Part shown: in pieces, positions 53,404 through 62,273 of the stretch
Layout: each line of letters starts with the position of its first letter
How positions within the stretch are numbered: the first letter of the stretch is position 1
Assembly: GCA_964502995.1 (NCBI GenBank)
Contig: CAZCZB010000004.1
Coordinates: 1-64,000, forward strand
From: Bin87 sp964502995
GTDB taxonomy: Bacteria > Chloroflexota > Dehalococcoidia > Lucifugimonadales > UBA3495
Direction: 5' to 3'
Length of the DNA: 64,000 nucleotides
Notes under the pieces: model-generated
Told to the model about the DNA's origin: nothing
What the model saw: the letters and a program-made list of their open reading frames with translations, nothing else
Database searches by the model: none
Translations under genes and position numbers: made by a program

Positions 53404-54012
53404 TCAACTGGGCAGTTGCAAATCTTGCTGCCTTTGGTCTTTCTGTCGTTGGATCTCCACCCCTTCCGGCACCGCGTGGGGATCGCCCGCGAGCGCCGTG
53501 AAGTGAGGCTCCCAGGCGGCGGCGCTCCCCATAACCTGCCGGTGGTAGATCATGCCGTTCCCATTGAGGGCCATCATCGCCATCTGGCGGGTGACCTCAA
53601 GGTCAGCCAGCATGGTGCCCACCGGGGCCGCCGGAATCAGGTCGGTGTAACCGCCATCCTCAATGTATTGGGCGATTGTCTCGACGGGCTCGTTGTAAGA
53701 AACAACGTAAAAATCTATGTCCGGGTATTTTGATGCGATGGGGTCCAGCGTCCGCAACTCGGCGCGACACTCGGGTCACCAGGTTGCGAACCAAAAGAGG
53801 TGCGCCGGACGATCGCCGTCGACGATACTCTTCAGCGTTACATCGGTTCCATCTTCCAGTGTCATTGCGAAAGGCGGCGCCGAATTGCCGACTTCAATGC
53901 CCTCTGCGCCACCCCCCGTGCTTGCGGGTGCGCATGAAACCAGCACTGCCAGGGCCAAAGCCGTTGCTGCGAGCAAAGCCAGTGGTATCGGGATCCGTTT
54001 AGTGTTAGCCAT
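53404..54012 (-). CDS. Selenocysteine-containing thioredoxin-like lipoprotein B
   Basis: A 203-codon frame with internal TGA at 53776-53778, read as Sec79. The N-terminus MANTKRIPIPLALLAATALA leads to a lipobox LVSC. The redoxin domain follows with little linker: VGNSAPPFAMTLEDGTDVTL, then LFWFATW-Sec-PECRAELRTLDP, then DFYVVSYNEPVE and MALNGNGMIYH. It is a paralogue of the next gene downstream, with the TGA at the identical position. The reading frame ends at a TGA-TGA pair at 53401-53406. ATG 54012 fits the signal peptide; the frame continues upstream without meaning. Expected at the outer face of the membrane; the reaction partner is unknown. Confidence 0.88.
53748..53765 (-). promoter_or_regulatory. 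Candidate bacterial SECIS hairpin, selenoprotein B
   Basis: GCGCCG-AGUUG-CGGACGC, the same stem as in selenoprotein A with one loop base changed, again 16 bases after the UGA. The paralogues are identical at nearly every codon third position here although they diverge elsewhere. Confidence 0.6.
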
Positions 54013-54135
54013 ATCCAATATCTGCATTCGCGCATCTGGTATGCTGACGGCGCGTTGGCAGGATTCTAGCAGACTATCGCTTGCTATTGAATACCCCGGC
54101 GTCGCGTGGCCGGATGTCCCAAGGAGCATTGTCCA

Positions 54136-56184
54136 ATGACCAACCGCCTTATCAATGAGACCAGCCCATACCTTTTGCAGCACGCTGAAAATCCCGTGGA
54201 CTGGTACCCGTGGAGTGAGGAGGCCCTGAGCCGGGCCAGGGGAGAAGACCGCCCCATTCTGCTCAGCATCGGTTATTCCGCGTGCCACTGGTGTCACGTG
54301 ATGGAACGCGAGTCCTTTGAGAACGAAGACATCGCGGCGTTAATGAACGAACATTTCGTGAACATCAAGGTGGACCGGGAGGAGCGTCCCGACCTCGACG
54401 CCGTATACATGGAAGCCGTGCAGATGCTCACCGGGAGCGGAGGTTGGCCCATGACGGTCTTCCTGACTCCGCAGGGCCATCCGTTTTACGGTGGCACTTA
54501 CTTCCCGCCCGATGACAGGCCGGGGATGCCCGGATTTCCCCGGTTGCTGGCTGCCGCCAGTCAGGCATACCACACCAACAAGGGCGAAATCGACCGTGTT
54601 ACACGCCAACTGACGGAGCAGATGGGTCGCACCGGCCAAATGCCGCGGGGGTTCACACCCCTGACTACCGAGGTCATGCACAACGCGTACTCACAACTTG
54701 CCTCGCAGTTCGATCACCTCAATGGCGGGTTCGGCAACGCCCCCAAGTTTCCGCAGCCCATGACCCCGGAGTTTTTGCTCCGCTACTATCGCCACGGTTT
54801 CAACGCGCGCGCGCTGGAAATGGTCGAGCTTACCCTTCAGAAGATGGCCTATGGCGGCATGTACGACCAGGTAGGTGGAGGATTCCATCGATATTCCACC
54901 GACGCCTACTGGCTGGTTCCTCATTTCGAAAAGATGCTGTATGACAACGCCCTGCTGGCTCGCCTGTACCTCCACGCGTGGCAGATCACACGCAAGCCGC
55001 TTTACCAGCGCATCACGGAGGAAACTCTTGATTACGTGCTGCGCGAGATGACGGATGGGGCAGGTGGGTTTTACTCGGCGCAGGACGCGGACAGCGAGGG
55101 CGTTGAGGGCAAGTTTTTCGTCTGGACTCCTGATGAATTGACGATGTTGTTGGGTGATGACGCCGAGTTAATCATGGCCTACTACGGTGTATCGGAACGC
55201 GGCAATTTTGAAGGCGCCAACATTCTCAATGTTTCTCGTCCCCTCGATGATTTTGCAGGCGACCGGGGAGTATCCGTTGATGCGGTGGAAGCCGCCATCT
55301 CCAGGGCGCGTACCATTCTGCTGGAAGTGCGCGAGCGCCGGATCCACCCGCTGCTGGACGACAAAGTGCTGACGTCGTGGAATGGCTTGATGCTTCGGGC
55401 GTTCGCCGAAGCGGGCGCTGCCCTCGGTCGGGAGGACTATATCGACGCCGCTCGCAACAACGCCGCCTTCCTGTTGGACAATATGAGGGACTCCCACGGG
55501 CGGCTTCTTCGCACCTGGCGCAACGACGAGGCAAAACTGCTGGGGTATCTCGAAGATTATTCCTGCCTCGTTGACGGTCTGCTGGCGCTCCACGAGGCGA
55601 CACTGGAAGCGCGCTGGCTCCAGGAAGCCGCGTCGCTGGCCGACGATATGATCGCGCTGTTCTGGGATGAAACGGTGGGCGGATTTTATGACACCGGGAC
55701 CGACCATGAGCAATTGGTAATTCGCCCCCGGGATGTGTTTGACAATGCGCAGCCGTGCGGGGGTTCCATCGCATCCGACGTGCTGCTCCGGTTGGGGGTC
55801 ATCACGGGCAACGATGACTATTCGTCGAAGGGTGCGACTCCGCTTCGGGCCATGCAGCAATTGTTTGGGCGCGCTCCCTCAGCCACCGGATATTGGCTGG
55901 GCGCTCTGGATTTCTACGTGTCAGTGCCACGCGAAATCGTAATAGTGGGTTCACCGGAGTCGGATAGCGTGCGAGCCATGTTGTCCGAGGTCGGCAGCCG
56001 TTTCATGCCCAACCGGGTTATGGTTGGAGTCTCAAACCCATCCGAGCCGCCCCTCAAGGACACCCTTTTGCTGGAACAGCGCGGGATGCAGGACGGATTG
56101 CCGACAGCATACGTTTGCGAGCATTATGTCTGCCAACTGCCCGTTACCGATGCTGCGCAGTTGGCCGCGCAACTTGATCGCTAG
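54136..56184 (+). CDS. YyaL/SSP411-type thioredoxin-domain protein (DUF255)
   Basis: A 682-residue protein. The N-terminal 165 residues are the DUF255 thioredoxin-like domain: ETSPYLLQHAENPVDWYPW, LSIGYSACHWCHVMERESF with a CHWC pair, VKVDREERPDLD-like text and GGWPMTVFLTPQGHPFYGGT. The rest is an (alpha/alpha)6 barrel (DNALLARLYLHAW, YSAQDADSEGVEGKFFVW, LTSWNGLMLRAFAEAG) like N-acylglucosamine epimerases. AAGGAG lies nine bases before the ATG. It is divergent from the selenoprotein pair with a 123-base shared control region. Function in bacteria unknown. Confidence 0.92.
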   Translation: MTNRLINETSPYLLQHAENPVDWYPWSEEALSRARGEDRPILLSIGYSACHWCHVMERESFENEDIAALMNEHFVNIKVDREERPDLDAVYMEAVQMLTGSGGWPMTVFLTPQGHPFYGGTYFPPDDRPGMPGFPRLLAAASQAYHTNKGEIDRVTRQLTEQMGRTGQMPRGFTPLTTEVMHNAYSQLASQFDHLNGGFGNAPKFPQPMTPEFLLRYYRHGFNARALEMVELTLQKMAYGGMYDQVGGGFHRYSTDAYWLVPHFEKMLYDNALLARLYLHAWQITRKPLYQRITEETLDYVLREMTDGAGGFYSAQDADSEGVEGKFFVWTPDELTMLLGDDAELIMAYYGVSERGNFEGANILNVSRPLDDFAGDRGVSVDAVEAAISRARTILLEVRERRIHPLLDDKVLTSWNGLMLRAFAEAGAALGREDYIDAARNNAAFLLDNMRDSHGRLLRTWRNDEAKLLGYLEDYSCLVDGLLALHEATLEARWLQEAASLADDMIALFWDETVGGFYDTGTDHEQLVIRPRDVFDNAQPCGGSIASDVLLRLGVITGNDDYSSKGATPLRAMQQLFGRAPSATGYWLGALDFYVSVPREIVIVGSPESDSVRAMLSEVGSRFMPNRVMVGVSNPSEPPLKDTLLLEQRGMQDGLPTAYVCEHYVCQLPVTDAAQLAAQLDR

Positions 56185-56224
56185 CACCACTGCCCGATCA
56201 CCGCCGAACCGCAACAGCGACCGA

Positions 56225-57619
56225 CTAACGCGCCGGCATCAATCCCGCCGCCGCCACCGTCTCCCGATTGACCGTGTCCGGCAGACGGTATCGGGACCAA
56301 AGCACCGCGCCTGCCAGCACCAACACACCCGCCATGACGGGCGCCAAACGTATGCCCAGCGGGTTGTCGGGCGAATCACCCAACTGGAGCACTAAACTGA
56401 GCAGCAGTGGCGGCAGCGCGTAGGTTACCTTCTCAAAGAAGTTTTGTGTGGAATAGAACATCGCCTCCCTGCGTTCGCCCCGGACCACCGCGTCGTAGTC
56501 CGCAATATCGGCGGTGAGTCCTTTGGGAAGCAGGAACACTGCCGCCATCGGCATCCCGGCAACAAATGCGAATATCAACCCCTGCGCCACGAGGTGCTCG
56601 GTGTACACCAGTCCCACCAGCGAAAACACCGGGAAAACCAACCCGCTCAGCACAAGGCATATACCGTACAACCGTCGTTTCGTAATCTTACCCGTCAGGA
56701 ACAATATCCAAATGATGATCCCTGCCAGAATCACGCCACCGATCACGCTCGTGGACAGGAGGCTTGAAGTCGCACCGTCTTTCTCCTGCAACAAGATTCC
56801 GACAGCGAAGAACGGGATCCATCCCTGCAACACTCCGGCTCCGGACGTGAACATCACGAACGTAGGCAGGAAAGAAACAAACTGGGTATTTCGCATCGTG
56901 TCCTTGATCCCGCGCCAGAACGAGACCTGAGCGGGTTCGATATCCCTTGGCGCGTACTTCCAGACCGCTGCCAGCGAGTTGTAGCGGAACACCAGTGCGA
57001 TCACAGCGAAAATCGTGCCCGTTACCTTGAAACCGTAAGCGTCCTTGACGAACCCCCCTAGCACCAATCCCAAACCGGCGCCGAACACCGCGAAGAGAAA
57101 AATCAGGCTGATCAGGTTCATACGATCGCTTGCCGTGCGAGTGATTTCTGGAACCAGCGCTTCCAGGGCGCCGCTGGACATGGTTGCGGCTACGAAGAAA
57201 AGCTCCAGCATCAGCACGAAATAGATCGCGTTCCACCAGGTGCTGCCGTCGGACGGCAAGAACCACACCAATGCAGCAAACAGCGCGTAGAACGGCGTGG
57301 CAAAGAGGACGAACGGTATCCGTCGGCCCCAGGGGCTACGGGTGCGGTCGCTCCACCAGCCGATCAGGGGGTCGGTGAAAGCGTCGATGAACCTGCCCGC
57401 AAAAATCAGGACGCCGGCCAGAACGCGGGCATCGACCGAAATTCCCAACAATGCTACGTCGGGAACCCTTGCCATGCCTTCCATGGCCGGTGGCACCAGA
57501 AAGAACAGCACCCATTGCTGCCGAAAGTACGCAACGGCTTGTAAGCCAACGTGGTCGGCCGTGAAGAATAACTTGCTCACCAACGGCAGGCGCACTGGCG
57601 ATTGTCCTGGGTCGGTCAT
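56225..57619 (-). CDS. MFS transporter, GPH (glycoside-pentoside-hexuronide)-like
   Basis: A 464-residue, 12-helix transporter. The motif DAFTDPLIGWWSDRTRSPWG between helices 2 and 3 with RRIPFVLF is typical of the GPH:cation symporter family (MelB-like). It contains ILFLTGKITKRRLYGICLV in the second half, and ADYDAVVRGERREAMFYSTQ, a conserved GPH segment. The ATG at 57619 follows GGGAGGAC. It probably imports a sugar or sugar acid with a cation; the substrate is unknown. Confidence 0.88.
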   Translation of the reverse strand: MTDPGQSPVRLPLVSKLFFTADHVGLQAVAYFRQQWVLFFLVPPAMEGMARVPDVALLGISVDARVLAGVLIFAGRFIDAFTDPLIGWWSDRTRSPWGRRIPFVLFATPFYALFAALVWFLPSDGSTWWNAIYFVLMLELFFVAATMSSGALEALVPEITRTASDRMNLISLIFLFAVFGAGLGLVLGGFVKDAYGFKVTGTIFAVIALVFRYNSLAAVWKYAPRDIEPAQVSFWRGIKDTMRNTQFVSFLPTFVMFTSGAGVLQGWIPFFAVGILLQEKDGATSSLLSTSVIGGVILAGIIIWILFLTGKITKRRLYGICLVLSGLVFPVFSLVGLVYTEHLVAQGLIFAFVAGMPMAAVFLLPKGLTADIADYDAVVRGERREAMFYSTQNFFEKVTYALPPLLLSLVLQLGDSPDNPLGIRLAPVMAGVLVLAGAVLWSRYRLPDTVNRETVAAAGLMPAR

Positions 57620-57814
57620 TGTCCTCCCTAGCCCACGATGCAACGGCACGCAATTTACCATATCCGGCACGTGGGATTCCGTTTGGACGAAGTCACAGAC
57701 ACATCTGTCGATGCGTATGCACCACGGGCCGTATGATAAGATGAAAACCGCCAACTCCGGGTTGGCGACGACATGGAATCAAACGGTCCCCATCTACCCA
57801 AACAGAGGTATCAA

Positions 57815-58288
57815 ATGGCCATATCAGTAGGACAACAAGCTCCGGATTTCACCCTGCACGAAAATCCCGCCACACGGCACAGCCTGAGCGACTACCGCGG
57901 ACAGAACGTTGTGCTCGCGTTCTTCCCCGGAGCGTTTACAGGGGTATGCACCACGGAGATGTGCGCCTTGCGCGACCGGATCGGCGAGTTCGCCAGCATG
58001 AACGCGGTGGTGCTGGGCATCACGGTGGACCCGCCCTTCGCCCAGGCAGCGTGGAAAGCCGCGAACAACGTCGAGTACACATTCCTAAGCGACTATAACC
58101 GGGAGGCGGTCAACGCCTATGACGTCGCCTTGCCCGGACTGGCGGGCATGGAGGGCTACGTGGCGGCCAAACGCGCCGTTACCATCGTGGACGCCGAAGG
58201 CGTAGTCCGGTACCACTGGGTCGCCGACGTGCCGACCACCGAACCCGACTATGACGAGGTGCGCGCCGCCGTGGCGGCTCTGGGCTAA
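57815..58288 (+). CDS. Peroxiredoxin (AhpE/BCP type)
   Basis: A 157-residue peroxiredoxin. It starts VGQQAPDFTLHENPATRHSL, and the peroxidatic cysteine lies in FFPGAFTGVCTTEMCALRD (TxxC). The C-terminal LPGLAGMEGYVAAKRAVTIV resembles AhpE-type enzymes. It reduces peroxides using a thiol partner. This enzyme uses cysteine, in contrast to the selenoproteins 4 kb away. AGAGGT precedes the ATG, and TATGAT at about 57732 may be the -10. Confidence 0.92.
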   Translation: MAISVGQQAPDFTLHENPATRHSLSDYRGQNVVLAFFPGAFTGVCTTEMCALRDRIGEFASMNAVVLGITVDPPFAQAAWKAANNVEYTFLSDYNREAVNAYDVALPGLAGMEGYVAAKRAVTIVDAEGVVRYHWVADVPTTEPDYDEVRAAVAALG

Positions 58289-58321
58289 ATGATCTGCGCT
58301 CCCGCAGACGAACCCACTGAA

Positions 58322-58350
58322 AACCCCTCGCGCAATCGAGGGGTTCTTTC
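58322..58350 (+). terminator. Rho-independent terminator
   Basis: AACCCCTCG / CGAGGGGTT with loop CGCAAT, followed by CTTTCTT. Ends the peroxiredoxin gene. Confidence 0.85.
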
Positions 58351-58374
58351 TTGCAAGAGATCAGGAGTTCAATC

Positions 58375-58995
58375 ATGGGAATCTATCGCTCCCTCACCAC
58401 CCTTATGGTTCTGTTCGCATCGAGCATCTGCTTACTGGTGGGCGCGATCAACGGGGCCATGATCGGAGCGCTTTTGGTCAACTCGTTGACCGAGTACTTC
58501 ACGGCCGGACAAATTACCCGGATGATCCTGTACCTCGCCGCATCCTTGGGGTTTTCGGTAGGAGCAGCCGGCCTGGGCAACATCGCTGTTCCAGCCCTGC
58601 CAATGATCTCCTTGGTGGGCGGCGGTTGGCTTGGATTTGCCCTGAGCGGTGAGCAACTGGACCCCATCGTCGCCATCAGAGGCGCAGAAATCTGGCAGGG
58701 AATCGGCGTTTCCGACGCGGCGCCTTTCGTTCCGGGCTGGTTAAATGACCGCACCGCCGGGTTTCTTTCCATTACGCTTGGCGCAGTTGCAGCCAGTTAT
58801 GGCCTCGGCTTATCCGCACGCTTACTAACTTTTTGGATGCTTGAACGATCAATCCGGCGGATGGTCCATGCGGACGGCATGGTGCTGGTGGACGAGTCAT
58901 ACGGCGTTCGCACCTATGTCCACCAGGATACTGATAATCCCACGGTAATCCGGACCAATATCAACCTGGACGATAAGGATAAGGATGACCTGTGA
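58375..58995 (+). CDS. Hypothetical membrane protein
   Basis: A 206-residue protein with about four hydrophobic segments (LMVLFASSICLLVGAINGAM, GALLVNSL, ILYLAASLGFSVGAAGL, ITLGAVAASYGLGLSARLL) and a soluble, acidic C-terminal tail of about 55 residues ending in DDKDKDDL. AGGAG lies seven bases before the ATG. No family is recognised. It stands between the peroxiredoxin terminator and the convergent nucleoside hydrolase. Confidence 0.65.
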   Translation: MGIYRSLTTLMVLFASSICLLVGAINGAMIGALLVNSLTEYFTAGQITRMILYLAASLGFSVGAAGLGNIAVPALPMISLVGGGWLGFALSGEQLDPIVAIRGAEIWQGIGVSDAAPFVPGWLNDRTAGFLSITLGAVAASYGLGLSARLLTFWMLERSIRRMVHADGMVLVDESYGVRTYVHQDTDNPTVIRTNINLDDKDKDDL

Positions 58996-59016
58996 GGCGG
59001 CCACTGCCACCTTGAA

Positions 59017-59991
59017 TCAGCCATTGGGCCACGGGTGGTTTGACAGACGCTCTACGACCATTTCCGTCAGTCGTTCGGCATCAACATCCAGGCACACTTC
59101 GACGTTCGCTGCCCGTCCGGTCAGGCCATACCAGTCCACCACCGTCTGGCCCCGGGTCAGGTCACTGGCGGCGTCAACCGTCACCGCCAGACGCACGGAC
59201 ATCATCAGCGTGGGATCAATTGCCCACGCCACCGCCGGCACGTCGTTGTATCTCACCGCCTCCCCGTCGGCCAGGCGACCCAGTCGCCGGTACGCGCCAC
59301 GGGTAAAGGAAGATGCGGACACCAACAGTTGAACCGCCGGGGCGGGACATGCCTCCAGCCGAGCGAATTGTTCGTCCGAAAATCCGCACTGATCGCAAAC
59401 GTCGAGACCCACCTGCACGATGGATGTGCCTGAATCATAAAGTATCGCCGCCGCTTCAGGGTCTTCGTACAGGTTGGCAGTGGCCACCGGAGAGACGTTT
59501 CCGGGTACCCTGACCGCGCCTCCCATCACAATCACCGATTCCAACGCATCGCCGATTTCCGGCGCGAGTTTCAATGCCAGCGCGACGTTGGTCATCCTGC
59601 CCAGCGCCAACAGTGCAATTTGACCCGGACTTTCCAACGCACGGCGGGCAATTTCCACCGCGGCCCGTTGTTGAACGTCCGCCGGATTGATTGCGTTTCG
59701 AGGAAGACTGACTCCGGCGTCGCCCAATGCGTCGCCGCCGTGGATGTGCGCGGCCCAACCTTCGGTGGGGGGTCGCAGGATTGGGCCCAATGCGCCCGGA
59801 TACACCGGGATGTCATCGCGTCCTGCCACCGCAAGAATTCGTCGCGCGTTGGCCTCGCATTGAATCATGGAACCGTTGCCGTAGCTGACGGTCAACGCCT
59901 CCACGCTCAATTCAGGGCTCGCCAACGCCAGCAGGATCGCTGCAGTATCGTCCACGCCGGGATCGGTATCGATAATCACGCGCTTGGGCAT
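59017..59991 (-). CDS. Nucleoside hydrolase (IunH family)
   Basis: A 324-residue inosine-uridine-preferring nucleoside hydrolase. The calcium site IIDTDPGVDDTAAILLAL is at residues 5-22, LLALGRMTNVALALKLAPEI is the conserved LaLGPLTNlA segment, and VIVMGGAVRVPGNVSP and the late DVPAVAWAIDP match the family. It cleaves the N-glycosidic bond of ribonucleosides for salvage. The ATG at 59991 is directly before the first strand. Confidence 0.93.
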   Translation of the reverse strand: MPKRVIIDTDPGVDDTAAILLALASPELSVEALTVSYGNGSMIQCEANARRILAVAGRDDIPVYPGALGPILRPPTEGWAAHIHGGDALGDAGVSLPRNAINPADVQQRAAVEIARRALESPGQIALLALGRMTNVALALKLAPEIGDALESVIVMGGAVRVPGNVSPVATANLYEDPEAAAILYDSGTSIVQVGLDVCDQCGFSDEQFARLEACPAPAVQLLVSASSFTRGAYRRLGRLADGEAVRYNDVPAVAWAIDPTLMMSVRLAVTVDAASDLTRGQTVVDWYGLTGRAANVEVCLDVDAERLTEMVVERLSNHPWPNG

Positions 59992-60083
59992 GGTTGTGCG
60001 TCCTTTTGACGGTTGCGACGGGTTGAGGCATTATACCGGTCGCACCATTGCCCGGAGGGGGCCAGCAACTGGAGGGAATAACA

Positions 60084-61172
60084 ATGGCGGTCAACGAAGT
60101 TCAGGGAGTCATTTCGCGCGCCAGGGGCGCACCTGTGGAACTCACCACGATTCTGGTACCCGATCCCGGTGAAGGCGAAGCGTTGGTCAGGGTGCAGGCG
60201 TGCGGCGTGTGCCATACCGATCTCCACTACCGGGAAGGGGCAATCAACGACGATTTCCCGTTCCTGCTCGGCCACGAGGCCGCCGGCGTCGTGGAGAAAG
60301 TCGGCGATGGCGTGACCAACGTGCAGCCGGGCGATTTCGTGATCCTGGCATGGCGGGCTCCATGCGGAAATTGCCGGTCTTGTCTGCGAGGACGTCCCTG
60401 GTATTGCTTCGCCAGTCGCAACGCCCAGCAGCCGATGACCCTTCCCGACGGCTCCGCATTGTCGCCGGCGCTGGGTATCGGAGCCTTTTGTGAACTCACG
60501 TTGGTTGATGCTTTGCAGGCCGTCAAAGTTGACCCGGCGGCCAGTCCGCTCACGGCGGGCCTGATTGGGTGCGGCGTTATGGCCGGTCTGGGTGCGGCGG
60601 TGAACACCGGAGGCGTGTCCCGCGGCGATTCCGTCGCGGTGATCGGATGCGGCGGTGTTGGGAACGCGGCCATCGCGGGGTCCCGCCTGGCCGGAGCCCA
60701 TACCATCATCGCGGTGGATATCGACGACCGAAAGCTGGAGTTGGCCAAAGGGTTGGGCGCGACCCACACCGTCAATTCGTCCCAAACCGATGCCGTGGAG
60801 GCCATCCGGGGCATCACCGGCGGCAACGGCGTCAACGTCGCCATTGAAGCCGTAGGCAATCCCGCCACTTATGAGCAGGCGTTTTACGCGCGCGACCTCG
60901 CCGGTACGGTTGTGCTTGTCGGCGTCCCCGATCCCACTATGAAAATCGAACTGCCGTTGATTGAGGTGTTCGGTCGTGGCGGTTCCCTGAAATCGTCCTG
61001 GTACGGCGACTGCCTGCCAACCCGCGATTTTCCGATGTTCATCGACCTGTACCTGCAAGGCCGATTGGATCTCGACGCTTTCGTCAGCGAGAGCATCGGC
61101 ATCGGAGACGTGGAGGATGCGTTCGCCAGCATGGGCCGTGGAGAGGTTTTGCGCTCCGTGGTGGTTTTATAG
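60084..61172 (+). CDS. Zinc-dependent alcohol dehydrogenase, S-(hydroxymethyl)mycothiol dehydrogenase-like
   Basis: A 362-residue MDR dehydrogenase. The catalytic zinc site is VQACGVCHTDLHYREGAIND with GHEAAGVVE, the structural zinc cysteines are in APCGNCRSCLRGRPWYCF, and the NAD fold has VAVIGCGGVGNAAIAGSRL. Blocks such as LSPALGIGAF, GCGVMAGLGAAVNTGGVSRG, GGSLKSSWYGDCLPTRDFP and GEVLRSVVVL match the actinobacterial mycothiol-dependent formaldehyde dehydrogenase (MscR) very closely. The length is the same. GGAGGG precedes ATG 60084. Whether this organism makes mycothiol is unknown. Confidence 0.88.
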   Translation: MAVNEVQGVISRARGAPVELTTILVPDPGEGEALVRVQACGVCHTDLHYREGAINDDFPFLLGHEAAGVVEKVGDGVTNVQPGDFVILAWRAPCGNCRSCLRGRPWYCFASRNAQQPMTLPDGSALSPALGIGAFCELTLVDALQAVKVDPAASPLTAGLIGCGVMAGLGAAVNTGGVSRGDSVAVIGCGGVGNAAIAGSRLAGAHTIIAVDIDDRKLELAKGLGATHTVNSSQTDAVEAIRGITGGNGVNVAIEAVGNPATYEQAFYARDLAGTVVLVGVPDPTMKIELPLIEVFGRGGSLKSSWYGDCLPTRDFPMFIDLYLQGRLDLDAFVSESIGIGDVEDAFASMGRGEVLRSVVVL

Positions 61173-61177
61173 GGGGT

Positions 61178-61915
61178 ATGTTGGCAACTTTCGTACTGGT
61201 TCACGGCGCGTGGCACGGCGGATGGTGCTGGTGGAAAACCGCGCCCATCCTGCGCGGCGCAGGGCACGTCGTTTTGGCTCCCAGCCTCACCGGCTTGGGC
61301 GACCGTGAACACCTGGCCCGACTGATCCCGCCGGCCATTTTGAACCTGGGCCTGCATGTGCGGGACGTTGTCCAGTTGATGGCAAGCGAGGATCTCACCG
61401 ATGTCGTGCTGGTCGGGCACGCCTACGCCGGTATGGTTATAACCGGCGTTGCCGAGCTGGTTCCCGAGCGGATCGCCACGCTGGTTTATGTTAATGGCGT
61501 CGCCCCTTCCAACGGGGAGGCAATGATCGATCAGTTGGCTGCGGTGCGCGGTCCCGAATTCGTAGCCCGTATCCAACAGCACATCGCTGACGGCGATCCG
61601 ACGATGCCTGCTCCGACAACTGCCGAGGAAATCAACCGCCGCTGGGCAATCTCCAACCCCGAAGATCAGGCATTCATGCTGCCCCGGCTATCGCCACAAC
61701 CGACCCTGACTTTCGCCCAACCGGTGCGAATCGCCCATCCCGGATCCGCTTCGTTACGTCGCGAGTTCGTTTTGTGCAGCGAATCGGGGTTCGAATCCGT
61801 TGCGGACCGGGCCGCGTCGAACGGCTGGGGAGTTCACCACATCGACACCGGGCACGACCCCATGATCACCGAACCCGAGCAACTGGCCTCCATCCTGTTG
61901 CGGATCGCACCTTGA
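61178..61915 (+). CDS. Alpha/beta hydrolase-fold protein with Ala at nucleophile position
   Basis: A 245-residue hydrolase-fold protein, related to methylesterases and hydroxynitrile lyases. It opens TFVLVHGAWHGGWCWWKTAP, and LTGLGDREHL follows. The nucleophile elbow reads VLVGHAYAGMVITG, with alanine where serine is expected. The late histidine is kept (HIDTGHDPMIT). It begins five bases after the mycothiol-type dehydrogenase stop, so the two are co-transcribed. Catalysis may not use the classic triad. Confidence 0.85.
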   Translation: MLATFVLVHGAWHGGWCWWKTAPILRGAGHVVLAPSLTGLGDREHLARLIPPAILNLGLHVRDVVQLMASEDLTDVVLVGHAYAGMVITGVAELVPERIATLVYVNGVAPSNGEAMIDQLAAVRGPEFVARIQQHIADGDPTMPAPTTAEEINRRWAISNPEDQAFMLPRLSPQPTLTFAQPVRIAHPGSASLRREFVLCSESGFESVADRAASNGWGVHHIDTGHDPMITEPEQLASILLRIAP

Positions 61916-61997
61916 TACGCGGCCGCGAACTTCCATCCTTGGTAGGGTTCCAGTCAGTCTGGTAGAATGTCGTCAACACTCTTGGAGCAGAAGCGCA

Positions 61998-62204
61998 ATG
62001 CGAATCGCCGGACTTGGGTTACCCGAACTGCTGATAATACTGTTGGTGGTGCTGTTGATATTTGGCGCGTCCCGGCTGCCGGGCGTCGGCTCTGCTCTGG
62101 GCAAGGGGATCCGATCGTTCAAAACGTCGGTGACCGGCGAGGATGAGAAACCCACCGCAGAAGCGGCCTCGGACGACAGGGCCCACGGAGATCAGCGGTC
62201 ATAG
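61998..62204 (+). CDS. tatA: Twin-arginine translocase subunit TatA/TatE
   Basis: A 68-residue Tat pore subunit. One N-terminal helix (LPELLIILLVVLLIFGASRL) is followed by the hinge PGVGSALGKGIRSFKTSV and an acidic soluble tail. It pairs with TatC to export folded proteins. GGAG lies 11 bases upstream, and TAGAAT at about 61962 may be the -10. Convergent with the tatC unit. Confidence 0.93.
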   Translation: MRIAGLGLPELLIILLVVLLIFGASRLPGVGSALGKGIRSFKTSVTGEDEKPTAEAASDDRAHGDQRS

Positions 62205-62232
62205 ATCCCGGCGGAGACAAACAAGCAATCCC

Positions 62233-62266
62233 AACGGCGTGTGAGTGAATCCACGCCGTTTGCTTT
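62233..62266. terminator. Terminator between tatA and tatC
   Basis: AACGGCGTG / CACGCCGTT with a ten-base loop, then TTGCTTTTG on the plus strand. Confidence 0.75.
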
Positions 62267-62273
62267 TGTCAAT

